Assembly: GCF_001995215.1 (NCBI RefSeq)
Contig: NZ_MUXN01000023.1
Span: 104,748-168,747 of the forward strand
DNA: 64,000 nucleotides
Direction of reading: 5' to 3'
Origin: Amycolatopsis azurea DSM 43854
GTDB lineage: Bacteria; Actinomycetota; Actinomycetes; Mycobacteriales; Pseudonocardiaceae
The notes under the pieces are model-generated. The model searched no databases and had not been told where the DNA came from. It saw nothing but the letters and a program-made list of their open reading frames with translations. Positions 1-9,072 of the stretch are shown piece after piece. The translations under genes and the position numbers were made by a program. Position 1 is the stretch's first letter; each line of letters opens with the position of its first letter.

Positions 1-2
1 GA

Positions 3-287
3 CGCCGCAAGCCCGCCAAGCTGCACGCCGACAAGGCCTACGACCAGAGCGCTCTCCGACGATGGGTCCACGACCGCGGCATCACAGTCCGCATCGCCCG
101 CAAAGGCATCGAATCCGCGGACAAACTCGGCAAGCACCGCCGGGTGATCGAGCGAACCATGGCCTGGCTCACCGGATACCGCCGCCTCACCCTCCGCTAC
201 GAACGCAAAGCCGAACACTTCCTCGCATTCCTCACCCTCGGAGCCGCCCTCAGCTGCCACAAGAAACTCCGAAAACTCACCACGTAA
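3..287 (+). CDS. IS5-family transposase, C-terminal part (5' end outside window)
   Basis: The reading frame is open from the left edge and stops at TAA 285-287, so only about 94 C-terminal residues are visible. It contains the motif HADKAYD and then RRVIERTMAWLTGYRRL followed by RYERKAEHFLAFL. This is the characteristic tail of IS5-group (IS427-like) DDE transposases, with the Glu of IER as the third catalytic acid. The protein would cut and join the ends of its own element. Whether the upstream part is intact or frameshifted cannot be seen. An overlapping frame at 62-400 is a shadow. Confidence 0.85.
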   Translation, partial: RRKPAKLHADKAYDQSALRRWVHDRGITVRIARKGIESADKLGKHRRVIERTMAWLTGYRRLTLRYERKAEHFLAFLTLGAALSCHKKLRKLTT

Positions 288-299
288 GACACGCTCTTA
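286..299. repeat. Probable right end of the IS element
   Basis: Directly after the transposase stop the sequence reads GACACGCTCT and then TTA. IS427-type elements end a few bases past the transposase stop and often duplicate a 3-bp TA-rich target. The terminal repeat is inferred because the left end is not in the window. Confidence 0.45.
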
Positions 300-543
300 A
301 TGCACTGACCAGGCGGAAACCATGGACAGTTCTTCACACACAACCCAATGATCATCCACGGGTACGGTGTACTGTCCGCCAGCTGAATGACATCACTTGA
401 TCCCGAATTTCCGCGTCCTTAAGCTCTGATTCCAGAGTGAGGTCTTGCAGCCAGCCGTCACCACTGGGCTCGGCTGCCCGGATCTGCTTCCGAAGGCCCG
501 GCCTGCGTCGCACGGTGTGCCTGACCTCGAGGTTGGAGGCAGG

Positions 544-1155
544 GTGACGCCAAGCAAGATCGACCTCTCCCGGCTGGGCGTCGACGGGATCACCCTCTCC
601 ATGACGACCGCCGCCATCCTCGAGATGACCTGGTTCAGCGACGAGACCAGCGCCCGGCTTGACGACGACCAGTACTCGGCGGGAGAAGGGCCGGTCTTCG
701 ACGCCACCACCGGCCACGGGCCGGTCCTGTGTCCCGACCTCACAGCGACCTCTCGCTGGCCAGGATTCACCGCCCACGCCCTGAGGCTTGGCGTGCGTGC
801 TGTCTTCGCCTTCCCCATGCGCCTTGGACCGATCTGCGTCGGCGCGATGATGTGCCATCGGCGAGAGACCGGTCCGATGAGCGACAAGCAGGTAGCCGCA
901 GCCCTGGCATTCACCACTTTGCTCAGTTCCGAAACGCTGGCATGGAATTCCGGCAGCGGCGAAGCAGAGGGCACTACGTTTCATCGGGCGGAAGTACACC
1001 AGGCCGCCGGGATCCTGTGCCACCGCCTTGCCGCCCCGGTCGACGACGCCCTCGCCCGCCTCAGGGCCTACTCCTTCAGCCACCAGCGCGCGATCACCGA
1101 CGTGTCCCGCGACATCATCGCCGGACGTCTCTGTCTGCCCCAGGACGACCTCTGA
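544..1155 (+). CDS. GAF-ANTAR domain regulatory protein
   Basis: About 203 residues. The N-terminal part (roughly residues 10-130) is a GAF-type sensor with the family signature LGVDGITLS and GEGPVFDA, VLCPDL, RWPGF. The last 55 residues are an ANTAR helix bundle (FHRAEVHQAAGIL, then ALARLRAYSF). ANTAR proteins bind paired hairpins in nascent RNA and prevent termination; the GAF part may sense a ligand. I chose GTG 544 because GGAGG lies at 535-539. The frame opens earlier at a TTG (445), but the extra residues do not look like a GAF domain. No target RNA is evident nearby. It is a single-gene unit just after the IS element. Confidence 0.8.
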   Translation: MTPSKIDLSRLGVDGITLSMTTAAILEMTWFSDETSARLDDDQYSAGEGPVFDATTGHGPVLCPDLTATSRWPGFTAHALRLGVRAVFAFPMRLGPICVGAMMCHRRETGPMSDKQVAAALAFTTLLSSETLAWNSGSGEAEGTTFHRAEVHQAAGILCHRLAAPVDDALARLRAYSFSHQRAITDVSRDIIAGRLCLPQDDL

Positions 1156-1482
1156 CCACGATCCATTCCGAGCCCAAATGCAACCCACGAGACCCACCCA
1201 GCGCCCGGCGGAATAACCGAATCTTCGCTGACATGGCCGACACTGGAACGCTGTCAGGCACGAAGGCCCTCGCGGCCGAGGCTGGAGCGGGGCAGGACGA
1301 ATACCACAAACGCATGCCGCGCCAAGCAGGCACAGGCCATAGCTGCACGCTACCCCGGCTATTGCTGCCGCAGAGGCAATAGCGAGAGACGATCTCATCC
1401 GCACTTGCGGATCCATCCTCTCGGGACGCTCGCGGAAAGCGGGGCCCAATCCGCGGCCCGTCGTGTACCGAGGAAGGTAAAG
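1156..1482. other. Non-coding interval with one hairpin
   Basis: No convincing gene here; open frames on both strands are shadows. The interval holds a perfect 8-bp stem, GCTATTGC (1358-1365) and GCAATAGC (1376-1383), with a 10-nt loop. It may end the ANTAR-gene transcript, but no T-run follows. The ribosome binding site of the next gene (AGGAAGG, 1471-1477) closes the interval. Confidence 0.5.
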
Positions 1483-2181
1483 GTGTCCCGAAGGGAGATC
1501 GAGGTGGCGGACCGTACGTGGTCGGGTCGGGCGCTCGACCTGGCCTCGGTCGTGCTGCCCGGCGTCCGTCGTGTCCGCGCGCAGAAGATCCCGTTCGCAC
1601 GCGCATGGTCGGAGGCGAACCAGGAAGCTCTCGTCTCCGGTAAGTCGTTGTGGGTCGCTCTCGGTGACTCGATGACGCAGGGCATCGGAGCCCGGACCGT
1701 CAGCGGCGGCTGGGTACCGCGCCTGGACGCCCGGCTCGGAGACCGCTTCGCGGTGGTGAACCTGTCGATGTCCGGCGCCCGGATCGCCGATGTCTTGGAC
1801 GACCAACTCCCCCGCATGCTCGCATTGACTCCGGCGCTGGTGACGGTCCTGGTCGGCGCCAACGACATGCTGACCCCCGCCCGCCGCCGTGGTGTCGAGA
1901 AACGGTTCATCGATCTGCTCGACCGGCTCCCTGCCGGGCGTTCGGTGGTCGCCACGCTCCCGCACGGCAACGCCGCGGCGGACACGGTCAACGCGCTCCT
2001 GGACACCGCGGGCGCACGCGGCCGGATCCAGGTCGCGGATATGCGTGGGCCCGCGCTGGGGCCGCTGCGTGGCAGTCTCGCCGACGACTGGTTTCATCCG
2101 AATGACGTCGGCTACGCCCGGATCGCGGGGATCTTCGAAGGCCCGGTACGCGCGGCGACGTCATTCCGGGTCGGCGACTGA
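1483..2181 (+). CDS. SGNH/GDSL-family hydrolase (esterase-like)
   Basis: About 232 residues. Block I is WVALGDSMTQG with catalytic Ser near residue 63, the SGA oxyanion Gly follows, GAND is block III, and DDWFHPND near the C-terminus supplies the catalytic Asp and His. The SGNH set is therefore complete. These enzymes hydrolyse esters or acyl groups; the substrate cannot be read from sequence. There is no obvious signal peptide. GTG 1483 has AGGAAGG five bases upstream; the frame extends back to a TTG at 1405 without support. The 3' end overlaps the convergent esterase by 21 bp. Confidence 0.85.
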   Translation: MSRREIEVADRTWSGRALDLASVVLPGVRRVRAQKIPFARAWSEANQEALVSGKSLWVALGDSMTQGIGARTVSGGWVPRLDARLGDRFAVVNLSMSGARIADVLDDQLPRMLALTPALVTVLVGANDMLTPARRRGVEKRFIDLLDRLPAGRSVVATLPHGNAAADTVNALLDTAGARGRIQVADMRGPALGPLRGSLADDWFHPNDVGYARIAGIFEGPVRAATSFRVGD

Positions 2182-3141
2182 CACCGCCCGGCGGATCTCG
2201 TCCGCCACCCAGGCCATGGTCGTACGGGCCCGGACCGGGTCATCGGTGAGAAAGTAGTGGTCCACTCCCGGCGTCCGGTCGTACACGACGTTCACTCGGG
2301 CTTCGCGCAGCCGGGCCGCGTACCGGTCACCGTCTCCGCGCAAGGCGTCGTGCTCGCCGGTGAGAACGACTGCGCGCGGCAAATCGGTCAGGTCGGGAGC
2401 CAGCAAGGGCGAGGCGTAGGGGTGCCGCCGGGTCGACGGGTCCGGGAAGTACACCCGGCGGACCAGGTCGCGCAGGCCCGGCGAGATCATCCCGCCCGCG
2501 GCCAGATCCGGGTCGCCCGCGAGATCCAGCGCGGGTACGCCGAGCACCTGAAGCGCAGGCCGCCACGAGCTCTCATCTCTGGCCTGCAGGCAGACGGCCG
2601 CCGCGAGCCCTCCACCGGAGGAGAATCCACCCACCACGACCCGTGCGCCAGTGGCCACCCAGGACGCGGCGTCGAAACACTGGTGCTGCGCCACCGGGAA
2701 CGCGACGTAAGGGCCGCATCGGAAGTCGACGTTGTACACCGCCACCCCCGCTGTGGCCGCGACATAGCGGCACCACCAGTCGTCCATGGCCGGATACCGC
2801 ATCAGCCAGGCACCTCCGTGAAAATGCACATACGCACCGCACGGATTCGGTGGCCGGTACACGTACACGCGGACTCGGCCATGCCGGGTCGGAACACGAA
2901 TGACCGTCGGCGACGGCAGATCGCTCCCCGCGAACCGCAACTTTTCCCCGTACCGCACGGTCCATCGCGCCGACGCGTGCATGATCGTCGCCGCGAGCCT
3001 GTCCCTGAGCCTCATGCAGGTGGTTCGGATCCGCTCCTCCGGTGGACGGGTGCCGGCCGCCGCCGTGGCCATGGAGTGAACCAGCGACGGCGACGACCGG
3101 CGGAACGCTGCCGAATCAGCGTTCCCCCGCGCCAGGGCCAC
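2161..3141 (-). CDS. HSL-type alpha/beta hydrolase (esterase/lipase)
   Basis: 326 residues. It has the hormone-sensitive-lipase oxyanion motif HGGAW (about residues 108-112) and a nucleophile elbow GFSSGGG (Ser near 174), then GEHDALRGDGD for the acid and GVDHYF for the catalytic His. It is thus a probable active carboxylesterase acting on short acyl or polyketide-type esters in the cytoplasm. The GTG start at 3141 has a GGGAG close upstream; an internal ATG about 24 codons in is an alternative. Convergent with the SGNH hydrolase. Confidence 0.85.
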   Translation of the reverse strand: MALARGNADSAAFRRSSPSLVHSMATAAAGTRPPEERIRTTCMRLRDRLAATIMHASARWTVRYGEKLRFAGSDLPSPTVIRVPTRHGRVRVYVYRPPNPCGAYVHFHGGAWLMRYPAMDDWWCRYVAATAGVAVYNVDFRCGPYVAFPVAQHQCFDAASWVATGARVVVGGFSSGGGLAAAVCLQARDESSWRPALQVLGVPALDLAGDPDLAAGGMISPGLRDLVRRVYFPDPSTRRHPYASPLLAPDLTDLPRAVVLTGEHDALRGDGDRYAARLREARVNVVYDRTPGVDHYFLTDDPVRARTTMAWVADEIRRAVSVADPE

Positions 3142-3163
3142 CTGCTCCCGGACGCAAGACAGT

Positions 3164-3697
3164 TCAGGTGGATTTCGGTTTCAGGACCTTGTCGATCACG
3201 AAGACGGTCGCATTCCTCTCGGGAACGTTGCCGCACAGGATCTTCGCGCCGTCGATCGTCATGTTCTCGCCGAAACCGTCGATCTTCACCGGGCCGCCGG
3301 TGCTGTCGAGACTCGGCACGGAACCGGCGACCGCGAGCCCTTTGGCGTCGTACCGCTTGCCGATGACGTGGAGGCGCAGGATCGGCTCCGGATCGGTGTC
3401 GCCGAGTGCCTCGTCAGCGGGAGCGAAGACCGTGACGGCGGTGCCTATCAGACCCGCTGCCCCTGCCGCGGCGAGAAATCGGGAAGGCTTCGAGGAACAC
3501 TTCGGGCCGAAGACGTCCGCCGTGGTGGTCGAGCCGTCCGGCGATCCCGTGAGGCCCGCGGCGCCTGCGGGAACGGACTCCGGCGAGAACGTCATCCTGC
3601 CCGGTGGGCCAGCGACCTGCGTAGCGCTGCCGCACGCCGTGAGTGCCGCCGTGGCGGCAACGAGAAGCCCGACACCGAAGACCCGAACCTTGGCCAC
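3164..3697 (-). CDS. Fasciclin-domain lipoprotein
   Basis: 177 residues. The N-terminus is a lipoprotein signal peptide with lipobox LTACG, so the product is probably lipid-anchored on the outer face of the membrane. The rest matches the FAS1 fold: TVFAPADEAL, a middle LHVIGKRY and NATVFVIDKVLKP at the end, somewhat shorter than usual. FAS1 proteins such as mycobacterial MPT83/MPT70 are surface or secreted adhesion-type proteins. GTG 3697 has GGAG seven bases upstream; 21 more codons are open in frame. It lies downstream of a second fasciclin gene on the same strand. Confidence 0.82.
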   Translation of the reverse strand: MAKVRVFGVGLLVAATAALTACGSATQVAGPPGRMTFSPESVPAGAAGLTGSPDGSTTTADVFGPKCSSKPSRFLAAAGAAGLIGTAVTVFAPADEALGDTDPEPILRLHVIGKRYDAKGLAVAGSVPSLDSTGGPVKIDGFGENMTIDGAKILCGNVPERNATVFVIDKVLKPKST

Positions 3698-3782
3698 AGT
3701 CAGGCTCCAGTGATCCAGTCGTGGAGGATGCCTTCTCCGGGGAGACAAGGCACCCTCCACGACGTCCGATGTGGACAGTGGC

Positions 3783-4445
3783 TTACGCCGCCGGGGGCAT
3801 CAGGACCGAGTCGATGAGGTACACGGTCGCGTTCGCGGTGTGCACGCCACCGCAGATCACGTTGGCGTCATTGACCTTCAGCGCGTCCTTGGTGCCGGTG
3901 ACCTTGACGACACCCTTCTCGACGGAGGTCTGGTCGCCGACGATCTTGTCGGGCGCGATCTGGCCCGGAACCACGTGATAGGTCAGGATCTTCTTCAGCA
4001 GCGCGTCGTCGGTCTTGAGCTTCTCGATGGTGGCCGCGTCGATCTTCGCGAACGCGTCGTCCACCGGGGCGAAGACGGTGAACTCGCTGCCGTTGAGCGT
4101 CGAAACCAGGTCCACCTTCGGGTTCAGCTTCCCGGAGACCGCGGACACGAGCGTCTTGAGCAGCGGGTTGTTGCTCGCGGCGACGGCGACCGGGTCGGCC
4201 GACATGCCCGCGACGGAACCCGGGCCGCTGGGAACCTTTTCCGCGTAACCCGCACAACCGGGGCCGACGAGGTCCTTGGCCGGGTCGGCCATGGCGCTGG
4301 AGGACGGCTGCTGCATGGCGGAGGAGGACGGGGCCGGGGTGCTGCCCGCGTTGTTCGATCCGCTGTCACTGCCGCACGCCGCGCCCATGAGCGCGAAGGC
4401 GGCGAGACCGGTGGCCAGGGTGACGCGGCGAGTACTGCGCTTCAT
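3783..4445 (-). CDS. Fasciclin-domain lipoprotein, MPT83-like
   Basis: 220 residues. Signal peptide with lipobox MGAACG, a Ser/Pro-rich linker (residues 25-55), then a complete FAS1 domain: [27 protein letters not shown], and [18 protein letters not shown] lies upstream of ATG 4445. It is divergent from dipZ across about 200 bp, and the same neighbourhood (two FAS1 proteins flanking dipZ) exists in Mycobacterium tuberculosis as mpt83-dipZ-mpt70, controlled by SigK. A SigK homologue is encoded at 28867-29466. Role in this organism is inferred: an exported surface protein whose folding or redox state may depend on DipZ. Confidence 0.87.
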   Translation of the reverse strand: MKRSTRRVTLATGLAAFALMGAACGSDSGSNNAGSTPAPSSSAMQQPSSSAMADPAKDLVGPGCAGYAEKVPSGPGSVAGMSADPVAVAASNNPLLKTLVSAVSGKLNPKVDLVSTLNGSEFTVFAPVDDAFAKIDAATIEKLKTDDALLKKILTYHVVPGQIAPDKIVGDQTSVEKGVVKVTGTKDALKVNDANVICGGVHTANATVYLIDSVLMPPAA

Positions 4446-4652
4446 GACTGGTAACTCCTAATGACTGAGGGAATCGGCCCACAGGGCTTGATGTGCCTCG
4501 GCGCTTTCCCGAGGCGACGAACAACCTGGTTTCGAAGCCCCCACCGGGCCGGATAGGCGGGTTCGATCATCGAGACCGTTCTGTTACCCGATGCACACGA
4601 TCGTGGACTCTCGGTCACTCGCGACGCAGGGAGAGGCAATCCGGAGACGGTC

Positions 4653-6461
4653 GTGCGACGAATGCCTTGTGTCACCCACCCCACTCGATCCGCCTCGGGG
4701 GCAATCGTGCTCACACTCGCGCTGATCGGCCTCGTCGGCGGATTGGTCACCGGCATCTCGCCGTGCATCCTGCCGGTACTGCCGGTCATCTTCCTTTCCG
4801 GCGGCGTACAGAACGCGAAGCCGACCGTCCACAAGGAACAGAGCGGCGGTGTCGCCACGGCGGAAGCTCCCGCCGAGACCAAGCCGCCGCGTTCGCGCCC
4901 CTATCTCATCATTCTGGGGCTCGTCGTCAGCTTCACCCTGGTGACCTTGTTCGGGTCGCTGCTGCTGTCGATTCTCGGCCTGCCGCAGGATGTTCTCCGC
5001 TGGGCGGGCCTGATCGTCCTGGCACTGATCGGGATCGGGCTCATCGTCCCGAAGTTCGAGCACCTGCTGGAGAAGCCGTTCAGCTGGATCCCGCAACGCC
5101 GCCCCGACGCCAACCGCGGCGGCTTCGCCCTCGGTCTCGGGCTGGGCGCGGTCTACGTGCCGTGCGCCGGCCCGGTGCTCGCCGCGATCACGGTCGCCGG
5201 GTCGACCGGGCAGATCGGCCTCGACACCGTCGTGCTCACCTCGACCTTCGCCATCGGTGCCGCGCTTCCACTACTGATCTTCGCCCTCGCCGGGCGCCGT
5301 GTCGCCGAGCGGGTGAAGGCCTTCCGCAAGCGGCAGCGCGGTATCCGGATCACCGCGGGCATCGTGATGATCGCGCTCGCGATCGGGCTCGTGTTCAATC
5401 TGCCGCAACTGCTCCAGCGGGCCGTGCCCGACTACACCAGCGGACTGCAGAACGACATCAACAACTCCGAGCAGGTCAAGAAGGCACTCAACCTCGGCGG
5501 CCTGGAGAACGACCAGAACAAGGACCTGGACCTCTGCACCGACGGCGCCAAGGATCTCGAAAGCTGCGGGAAAGCCCCGGACATCAAGGGAATCCAGCAG
5601 TGGTTCAACACGTCCGGCGGTGCCCCGGTCGATCTGGCGCAGCTGCGCGGCAAGGTGGTCCTGCTCGACTTCTGGGCCTACTCCTGCATCAACTGCCAGC
5701 GCTCGATCCCGCACGTCACCGCCTGGGACAAGGCCTACCGCGACGCCGGCCTCCAGGTGATCGGCGTCCACTCCCCCGAGTACGCCTTCGAGAAGGAACC
5801 GGGGAACGTCAGGGCCGCCGCGGACAAGTTCGGCATCGGCTACCCGGTCGCGCTCGACAACAACCTGTCGACTTGGACCAACTACCGCAACCGGTTCTGG
5901 CCCGCGCACTACCTCATCGACGCCGAAGGCACCGTGCGGCACATCAAGTTCGGTGAGGGTGACTACCAGACGACCGAGAAGCTCATCCGCGAGCTGCTCA
6001 CCAAGGCGAATCCGGACGTGCGGCTCCCCGCCGCGACCGGCACCGCCGACGACACCCCGGACACCGCCGCCATCACCCGCGAGACCTACCTCGGCTCGAC
6101 CAAACGCGTCAACTTCGCCGGAACCGAGGACTACACGGCCGGCGCCAAGACCTTCACCTACCCCGCCACCCTGGCACCGGACACCTTCGTCCTCCAAGGC
6201 GACTGGACACTCACGAGCCAGAACATCACCCCCACCGGCGCCGGCGGGGAGATCAAGCTCAACTACCGCGCCAAGGAAGTCCGGATGGTCCTCGCGGGCA
6301 ACGGCACCGTCACCTACACCGCGAAAGGCCAGACCAAGACCATCCGGGTGACCGGCACCCCGAACTCCTACCAGGTTCTGTCCACAAAGGACATCGAAGC
6401 GGGCGCACTCGACGTCACCGTCGGCTCGGGCGTGCAGGCCTTCTCCTTCACTTTCGGCTGA
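4653..6461 (+). CDS. dipZ: DipZ-type protein: CcdA membrane domain plus thioredoxin-like domain
   Basis: 602 residues. Residues about 15-255 form a six-helix CcdA/DsbD-type membrane domain with the redox cysteines in GISPCILP (Cys 38) and VPCAGP (Cys 171). It takes electrons from cytoplasmic thioredoxin. Residues about 325-470 are an extracellular TlpA-like domain with active site CINC (345-348), and a beta-rich C-terminal domain completes the DipZ layout. Function: passing reductant outward to exported proteins. GTG 4653 has GGAG six bases upstream; GTG 4707 is an alternative that starts closer to the first helix. trxA follows 19 bp downstream, a plausible electron donor. Confidence 0.93.
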   Translation: MRRMPCVTHPTRSASGAIVLTLALIGLVGGLVTGISPCILPVLPVIFLSGGVQNAKPTVHKEQSGGVATAEAPAETKPPRSRPYLIILGLVVSFTLVTLFGSLLLSILGLPQDVLRWAGLIVLALIGIGLIVPKFEHLLEKPFSWIPQRRPDANRGGFALGLGLGAVYVPCAGPVLAAITVAGSTGQIGLDTVVLTSTFAIGAALPLLIFALAGRRVAERVKAFRKRQRGIRITAGIVMIALAIGLVFNLPQLLQRAVPDYTSGLQNDINNSEQVKKALNLGGLENDQNKDLDLCTDGAKDLESCGKAPDIKGIQQWFNTSGGAPVDLAQLRGKVVLLDFWAYSCINCQRSIPHVTAWDKAYRDAGLQVIGVHSPEYAFEKEPGNVRAAADKFGIGYPVALDNNLSTWTNYRNRFWPAHYLIDAEGTVRHIKFGEGDYQTTEKLIRELLTKANPDVRLPAATGTADDTPDTAAITRETYLGSTKRVNFAGTEDYTAGAKTFTYPATLAPDTFVLQGDWTLTSQNITPTGAGGEIKLNYRAKEVRMVLAGNGTVTYTAKGQTKTIRVTGTPNSYQVLSTKDIEAGALDVTVGSGVQAFSFTFG

Positions 6462-6480
6462 TCACACAGGAACGGAAGTC

Positions 6481-6801
6481 ATGAGCATGCGATCCGTCAC
6501 CACCGCCACCTTCGCCGCCGAGGTCCTCGAACAGGACAGACCGGTACTGGTCGACTTCTGGGCACCCTGGTGCGGCCCCTGCAAGGCACTGGCCCCCGTC
6601 CTCACCGAAATCGCCGAGGAACACCGCCACGAACTCGCCGTCGTCAAGGTGGACATCGACGACAACCCGGAGATCGCGGTCGGCTACGACGTCATGTCCA
6701 TTCCGACGGTGATCCTGTTCGTCGACGGCAAACCCGCAGCGACGATCACCGGCGCCCAACCAAAGGCCAAGATCCTCGACAGCCTCACGCCGTGGCTCTA
6801 G
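6481..6801 (+). CDS. trxA: Thioredoxin
   Basis: 106 residues with the classical active site WCGPCK (Cys 31 and 34), the cis-Pro motif SIPTV, and a normal thioredoxin length. It reduces protein disulfides in the cytoplasm. Being directly behind dipZ (19 bp gap), it is likely co-transcribed and may feed electrons to the DipZ membrane domain. Confidence 0.95.
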   Translation: MSMRSVTTATFAAEVLEQDRPVLVDFWAPWCGPCKALAPVLTEIAEEHRHELAVVKVDIDDNPEIAVGYDVMSIPTVILFVDGKPAATITGAQPKAKILDSLTPWL

Positions 6802-6805
6802 CCGG

Positions 6806-6946
6806 ATGCTGAAGGTTCATTTCACCGAGGATGATCTGCGGCTGGTCACAGTGTCCGCCGTGGCGGAACCGATGTGGGAACTCCTGGCCAGTCTCTACCG
6901 GCTCGGCGGGGGCATCGCCGCCGTCCGGTTCCGACCGAACGAATGA
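6806..6946 (+). pseudogene. Remnant of an ArsR-family regulator (N-terminal fragment)
   Basis: A 46-codon frame starting ATG 6806 encodes MLKVHFTEDDLRLVTVSA and then EPMWELLASLYRL. This matches the start of a common actinobacterial ArsR-type group that begins M-L-R-I-H-F-T and carries W-E-L/S-L around residue 25. Only the pre-HTH part remains before a TGA at 6944-6946; the HTH is missing. I read it as a decayed gene 4 bp behind trxA. Confidence 0.5.
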
Positions 6947-7019
6947 CGTGACGGCCTGTGCCCAACCATTCCCGCGGTGGTCCCGAAAACCTCTCGACCG
7001 GTGTCGGCAAGGGGGTGGG

Positions 7020-7487
7020 ATGGACGGGGATTCGGAATCATACTCGGAAAACGTCGAGCTCGAACTGGATCGGCTGATCCAACGGATCATCTGGACGGCA
7101 GAAGTCAAGATCAGCCTCGCGAAACGCCCCGAACGGCGTCGCGTGCGCTCGACGATCGCCAACTGCCTGGGTTTCGGCCGCAGCAAAGAAGAACCGCTCG
7201 GCGCGGTCCTCCTGGTTCTCGACGAACTGATCGCCAACGCCTATCAGCACACGACCACGCCGGGCGAACTCCGGGTCACCAGGCAGGCGCACGGTACCTT
7301 GATCGAAGTCACCGACGACGATCCCGACATCGAGAACCTGAATTCGAGAACCACGAACCTCCTCGGTCAGGGCTATCACGGACTTCGTCTCGTTGCCCAC
7401 TTGGCGCTTAGCTGGGGCGTGCGGCCGGAAGAAGCGGGAAAAGTGGTGTGGGCGTTGGTTCCGGCCCAGATGTACGACGAGCGCTGA
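7020..7487 (+). CDS. Anti-sigma-factor-like ATP-binding protein (HATPase_c)
   Basis: About 155 residues. The GHKL/HATPase fold is visible: the N-box [11 protein letters not shown], a D-box-like VTDDDPD, and a G-box stretch [12 protein letters not shown]. This is the size of RsbW/SpoIIAB-like kinases, which bind a sigma factor or phosphorylate a STAS protein. ATG 7020 follows a G-rich stretch AAGGGGGTGGG; upstream residues in the frame are unlike the family. A clear paralogue with the same C-terminus VWALVPAQ lies at 26744-27190, and a STAS protein at 22599-23039. The partner is unknown. Confidence 0.8.
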   Translation: MDGDSESYSENVELELDRLIQRIIWTAEVKISLAKRPERRRVRSTIANCLGFGRSKEEPLGAVLLVLDELIANAYQHTTTPGELRVTRQAHGTLIEVTDDDPDIENLNSRTTNLLGQGYHGLRLVAHLALSWGVRPEEAGKVVWALVPAQMYDER

Positions 7488-7683
7488 CAGCCATCGGACT
7501 CGATCAATTCGACTCCGATCTCCGCCGCGACCGCCTGATCCGGTGATCTCGACCAATCCATTCCCCGCGCGGGCACGAAATGAACGGTCAACGAAAGATC
7601 CAGCCCGCGCGGCCCGCATCCCGCGACGCGCGGGATACGCCCGGTGCCGTGCGCAGTCACCCCGGGAGGGAAGGAGATCGCCC

Positions 7684-8685
7684 GTGTTTGGCAAGCGCTT
7701 CGCCGCGTCGATGATCAACCGCAGTGCCGAGAACGAGCCGGATCGCCGACGTTTCCTGCGGGCCGCCGGAGTGACCGGACTCGGTGTCGTCGGTGCCGGT
7801 GCCCTCGGCGGGCTCACCGCCGGGACGTCCGCCGCGGCCACCGCCCGCCCGGCCGCCACCGAAGCGGCGGCCGAGGGCGTCAGCGACGCCGCCGTCCTCA
7901 ACTTCGCGCTCAACCTGGAATACCTTGAAGCCGAGTTCTATCTTCACGCCGTCACCGGAAAGGGGCTCGCCGACTCATCCACCACCGGAACCGGGACCCG
8001 CGGCGGCGTCACCGGTGGGCGAGCGGTGAAATTCAAGACCAAGGCCGCCAAACAGTACGCCCAGGAGATCGCCTCCGACGAGAAGGCGCACGTCGAATTC
8101 CTGCGGTCCGCGCTCGGTTCCGCCGCGGTCAGCCGCCCGGCGATCGATCTGCAGGCCAGTTTCACCGCCGCCGCTCAAGCGGCCGGCCTGGTCCGCAAAG
8201 GACAGAGCTTCGACGCTTTCGCCTGCGAGGAGAACTTCCTCCTCGCCGCCTATCTGTTCGAAGACGTCGGTGTCACCGCCTACAAAGGCGCCGCGCCCCT
8301 GATCACCAACAAAACCTACCTCGAAGCCGCGGCAGGGATCCTCGCCGTCGAGGCCTACCACGCCGCCAACATCCGCAGCGCCCTCTACCAGCACACCGGC
8401 GGGATCCTCGGTCTCGGCCTCCTGGGCCGCGACCTCCGCGAAGCCAGCGTCAAACTCTCCAACGCCCGCGACAGCCTCGACGGGAAGACCGACCTCGACC
8501 AGGGTGTCGTCGACGGCCAAGGCCGCGCGAACATCGTGCCGACCGACGGCAACGGCATCGCCTACAGCCGATCCCCCGGCCAGGTCCTCAACATCGTCTA
8601 CCTGAACCCGAAAGCCGTCACCTCCGGCGGCTTCTTCCCCAAGGGTGTCAACGGCGACGTCAACACCAGCGACCCCAACGGCTGA
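7684..8685 (+). CDS. Tat-exported ferritin-like domain protein
   Basis: 333 residues. The N-terminus carries a twin-arginine signal (RRRFLRAAG, about residues 21-29) followed by a hydrophobic Ala/Gly stretch, so it should be exported folded. The mature part is a ferritin-like four-helix bundle: [52 protein letters not shown]. These contribute Glu/His positions like those of a di-iron site, though binding is not proven. Similar proteins are known as stress or dehydration-associated envelope proteins. GTG 7684 has AAGGAG about nine bases upstream. A strong terminator follows. Confidence 0.85.
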   Translation: MFGKRFAASMINRSAENEPDRRRFLRAAGVTGLGVVGAGALGGLTAGTSAAATARPAATEAAAEGVSDAAVLNFALNLEYLEAEFYLHAVTGKGLADSSTTGTGTRGGVTGGRAVKFKTKAAKQYAQEIASDEKAHVEFLRSALGSAAVSRPAIDLQASFTAAAQAAGLVRKGQSFDAFACEENFLLAAYLFEDVGVTAYKGAAPLITNKTYLEAAAGILAVEAYHAANIRSALYQHTGGILGLGLLGRDLREASVKLSNARDSLDGKTDLDQGVVDGQGRANIVPTDGNGIAYSRSPGQVLNIVYLNPKAVTSGGFFPKGVNGDVNTSDPNG

Positions 8686-8698
8686 CCCGCGAAACGCT

Positions 8699-8731
8699 GA
8701 GGAGCACGGGTCACTCAGGCCCGTGCTCCTC
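8699..8731 (+). terminator. Intrinsic terminator
   Basis: A perfect 12-bp stem, GAGGAGCACGGG (8699-8710) with CCCGTGCTCCTC (8720-8731), and a 9-nt loop, followed by a pyrimidine-rich CGTCGTCTTCTTCC. It lies 14 bp after the ferritin-like gene. Confidence 0.8.
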
Positions 8732-9072
8732 GTCGTCTTCTTCCTCAGCGGTCACCAACGAGCCCGCATGCGACCAGCAGAAACACAGCGATGCAGAACC
8801 TGGGCTTCCGCCCCCCATACGGACTCGGGCAAGAGTGTTCCGGTCAACCGATTCCAGTCGACCTCGCCGTGATTGTCGGTGCTGGATGCCATGATCTTCA
8901 CGCTCAAGATCCCCTTGGGCTGGGTGGGTACCCGGCTGGGTTGCGTCGTCCCCAAAGGGCGCAGCCCAGCACCCATGCATGAGGCCGGAGCAGCATCGGC
9001 ACCGGATGAGCCGGTGGGCTACCGTGGAGGTGGCGCCATGCTCCGATTGTCGTCGTGATGTGAGGGGATCGC
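8732..9072. other. Intergenic stretch, no supported gene
   Basis: The region is a little less G+C-rich than its surroundings. A minus-strand frame with an internal ATG (readable as MASSTDNHGEVDWNRLTG, ending near 8752) gives about 46 plausible residues, but it has no good ribosome binding site and no recognised family. I leave it unannotated. GAGGGG at 9062-9067 belongs to the next gene. Confidence 0.4.

Noticed and set aside
1358-1383. Hairpin as an ANTAR target
   Set aside because: ANTAR targets are paired hexaloop hairpins with conserved A1 and G4; this is a single hairpin with a 10-nt loop.
352-2097. 581-codon open frame on the minus strand
   Set aside because: It runs antisense through the GAF-ANTAR and SGNH genes, is rich in Arg/Gly/Asp as expected for a shadow frame in G+C-rich DNA, and matches no family.
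8752-8976. Small minus-strand frame with MASSTDNHGEVDWNRL
   Set aside because: It reads like protein, but has no good ribosome site at the internal ATG and no family. It could be a decayed gene; evidence is too weak to annotate.
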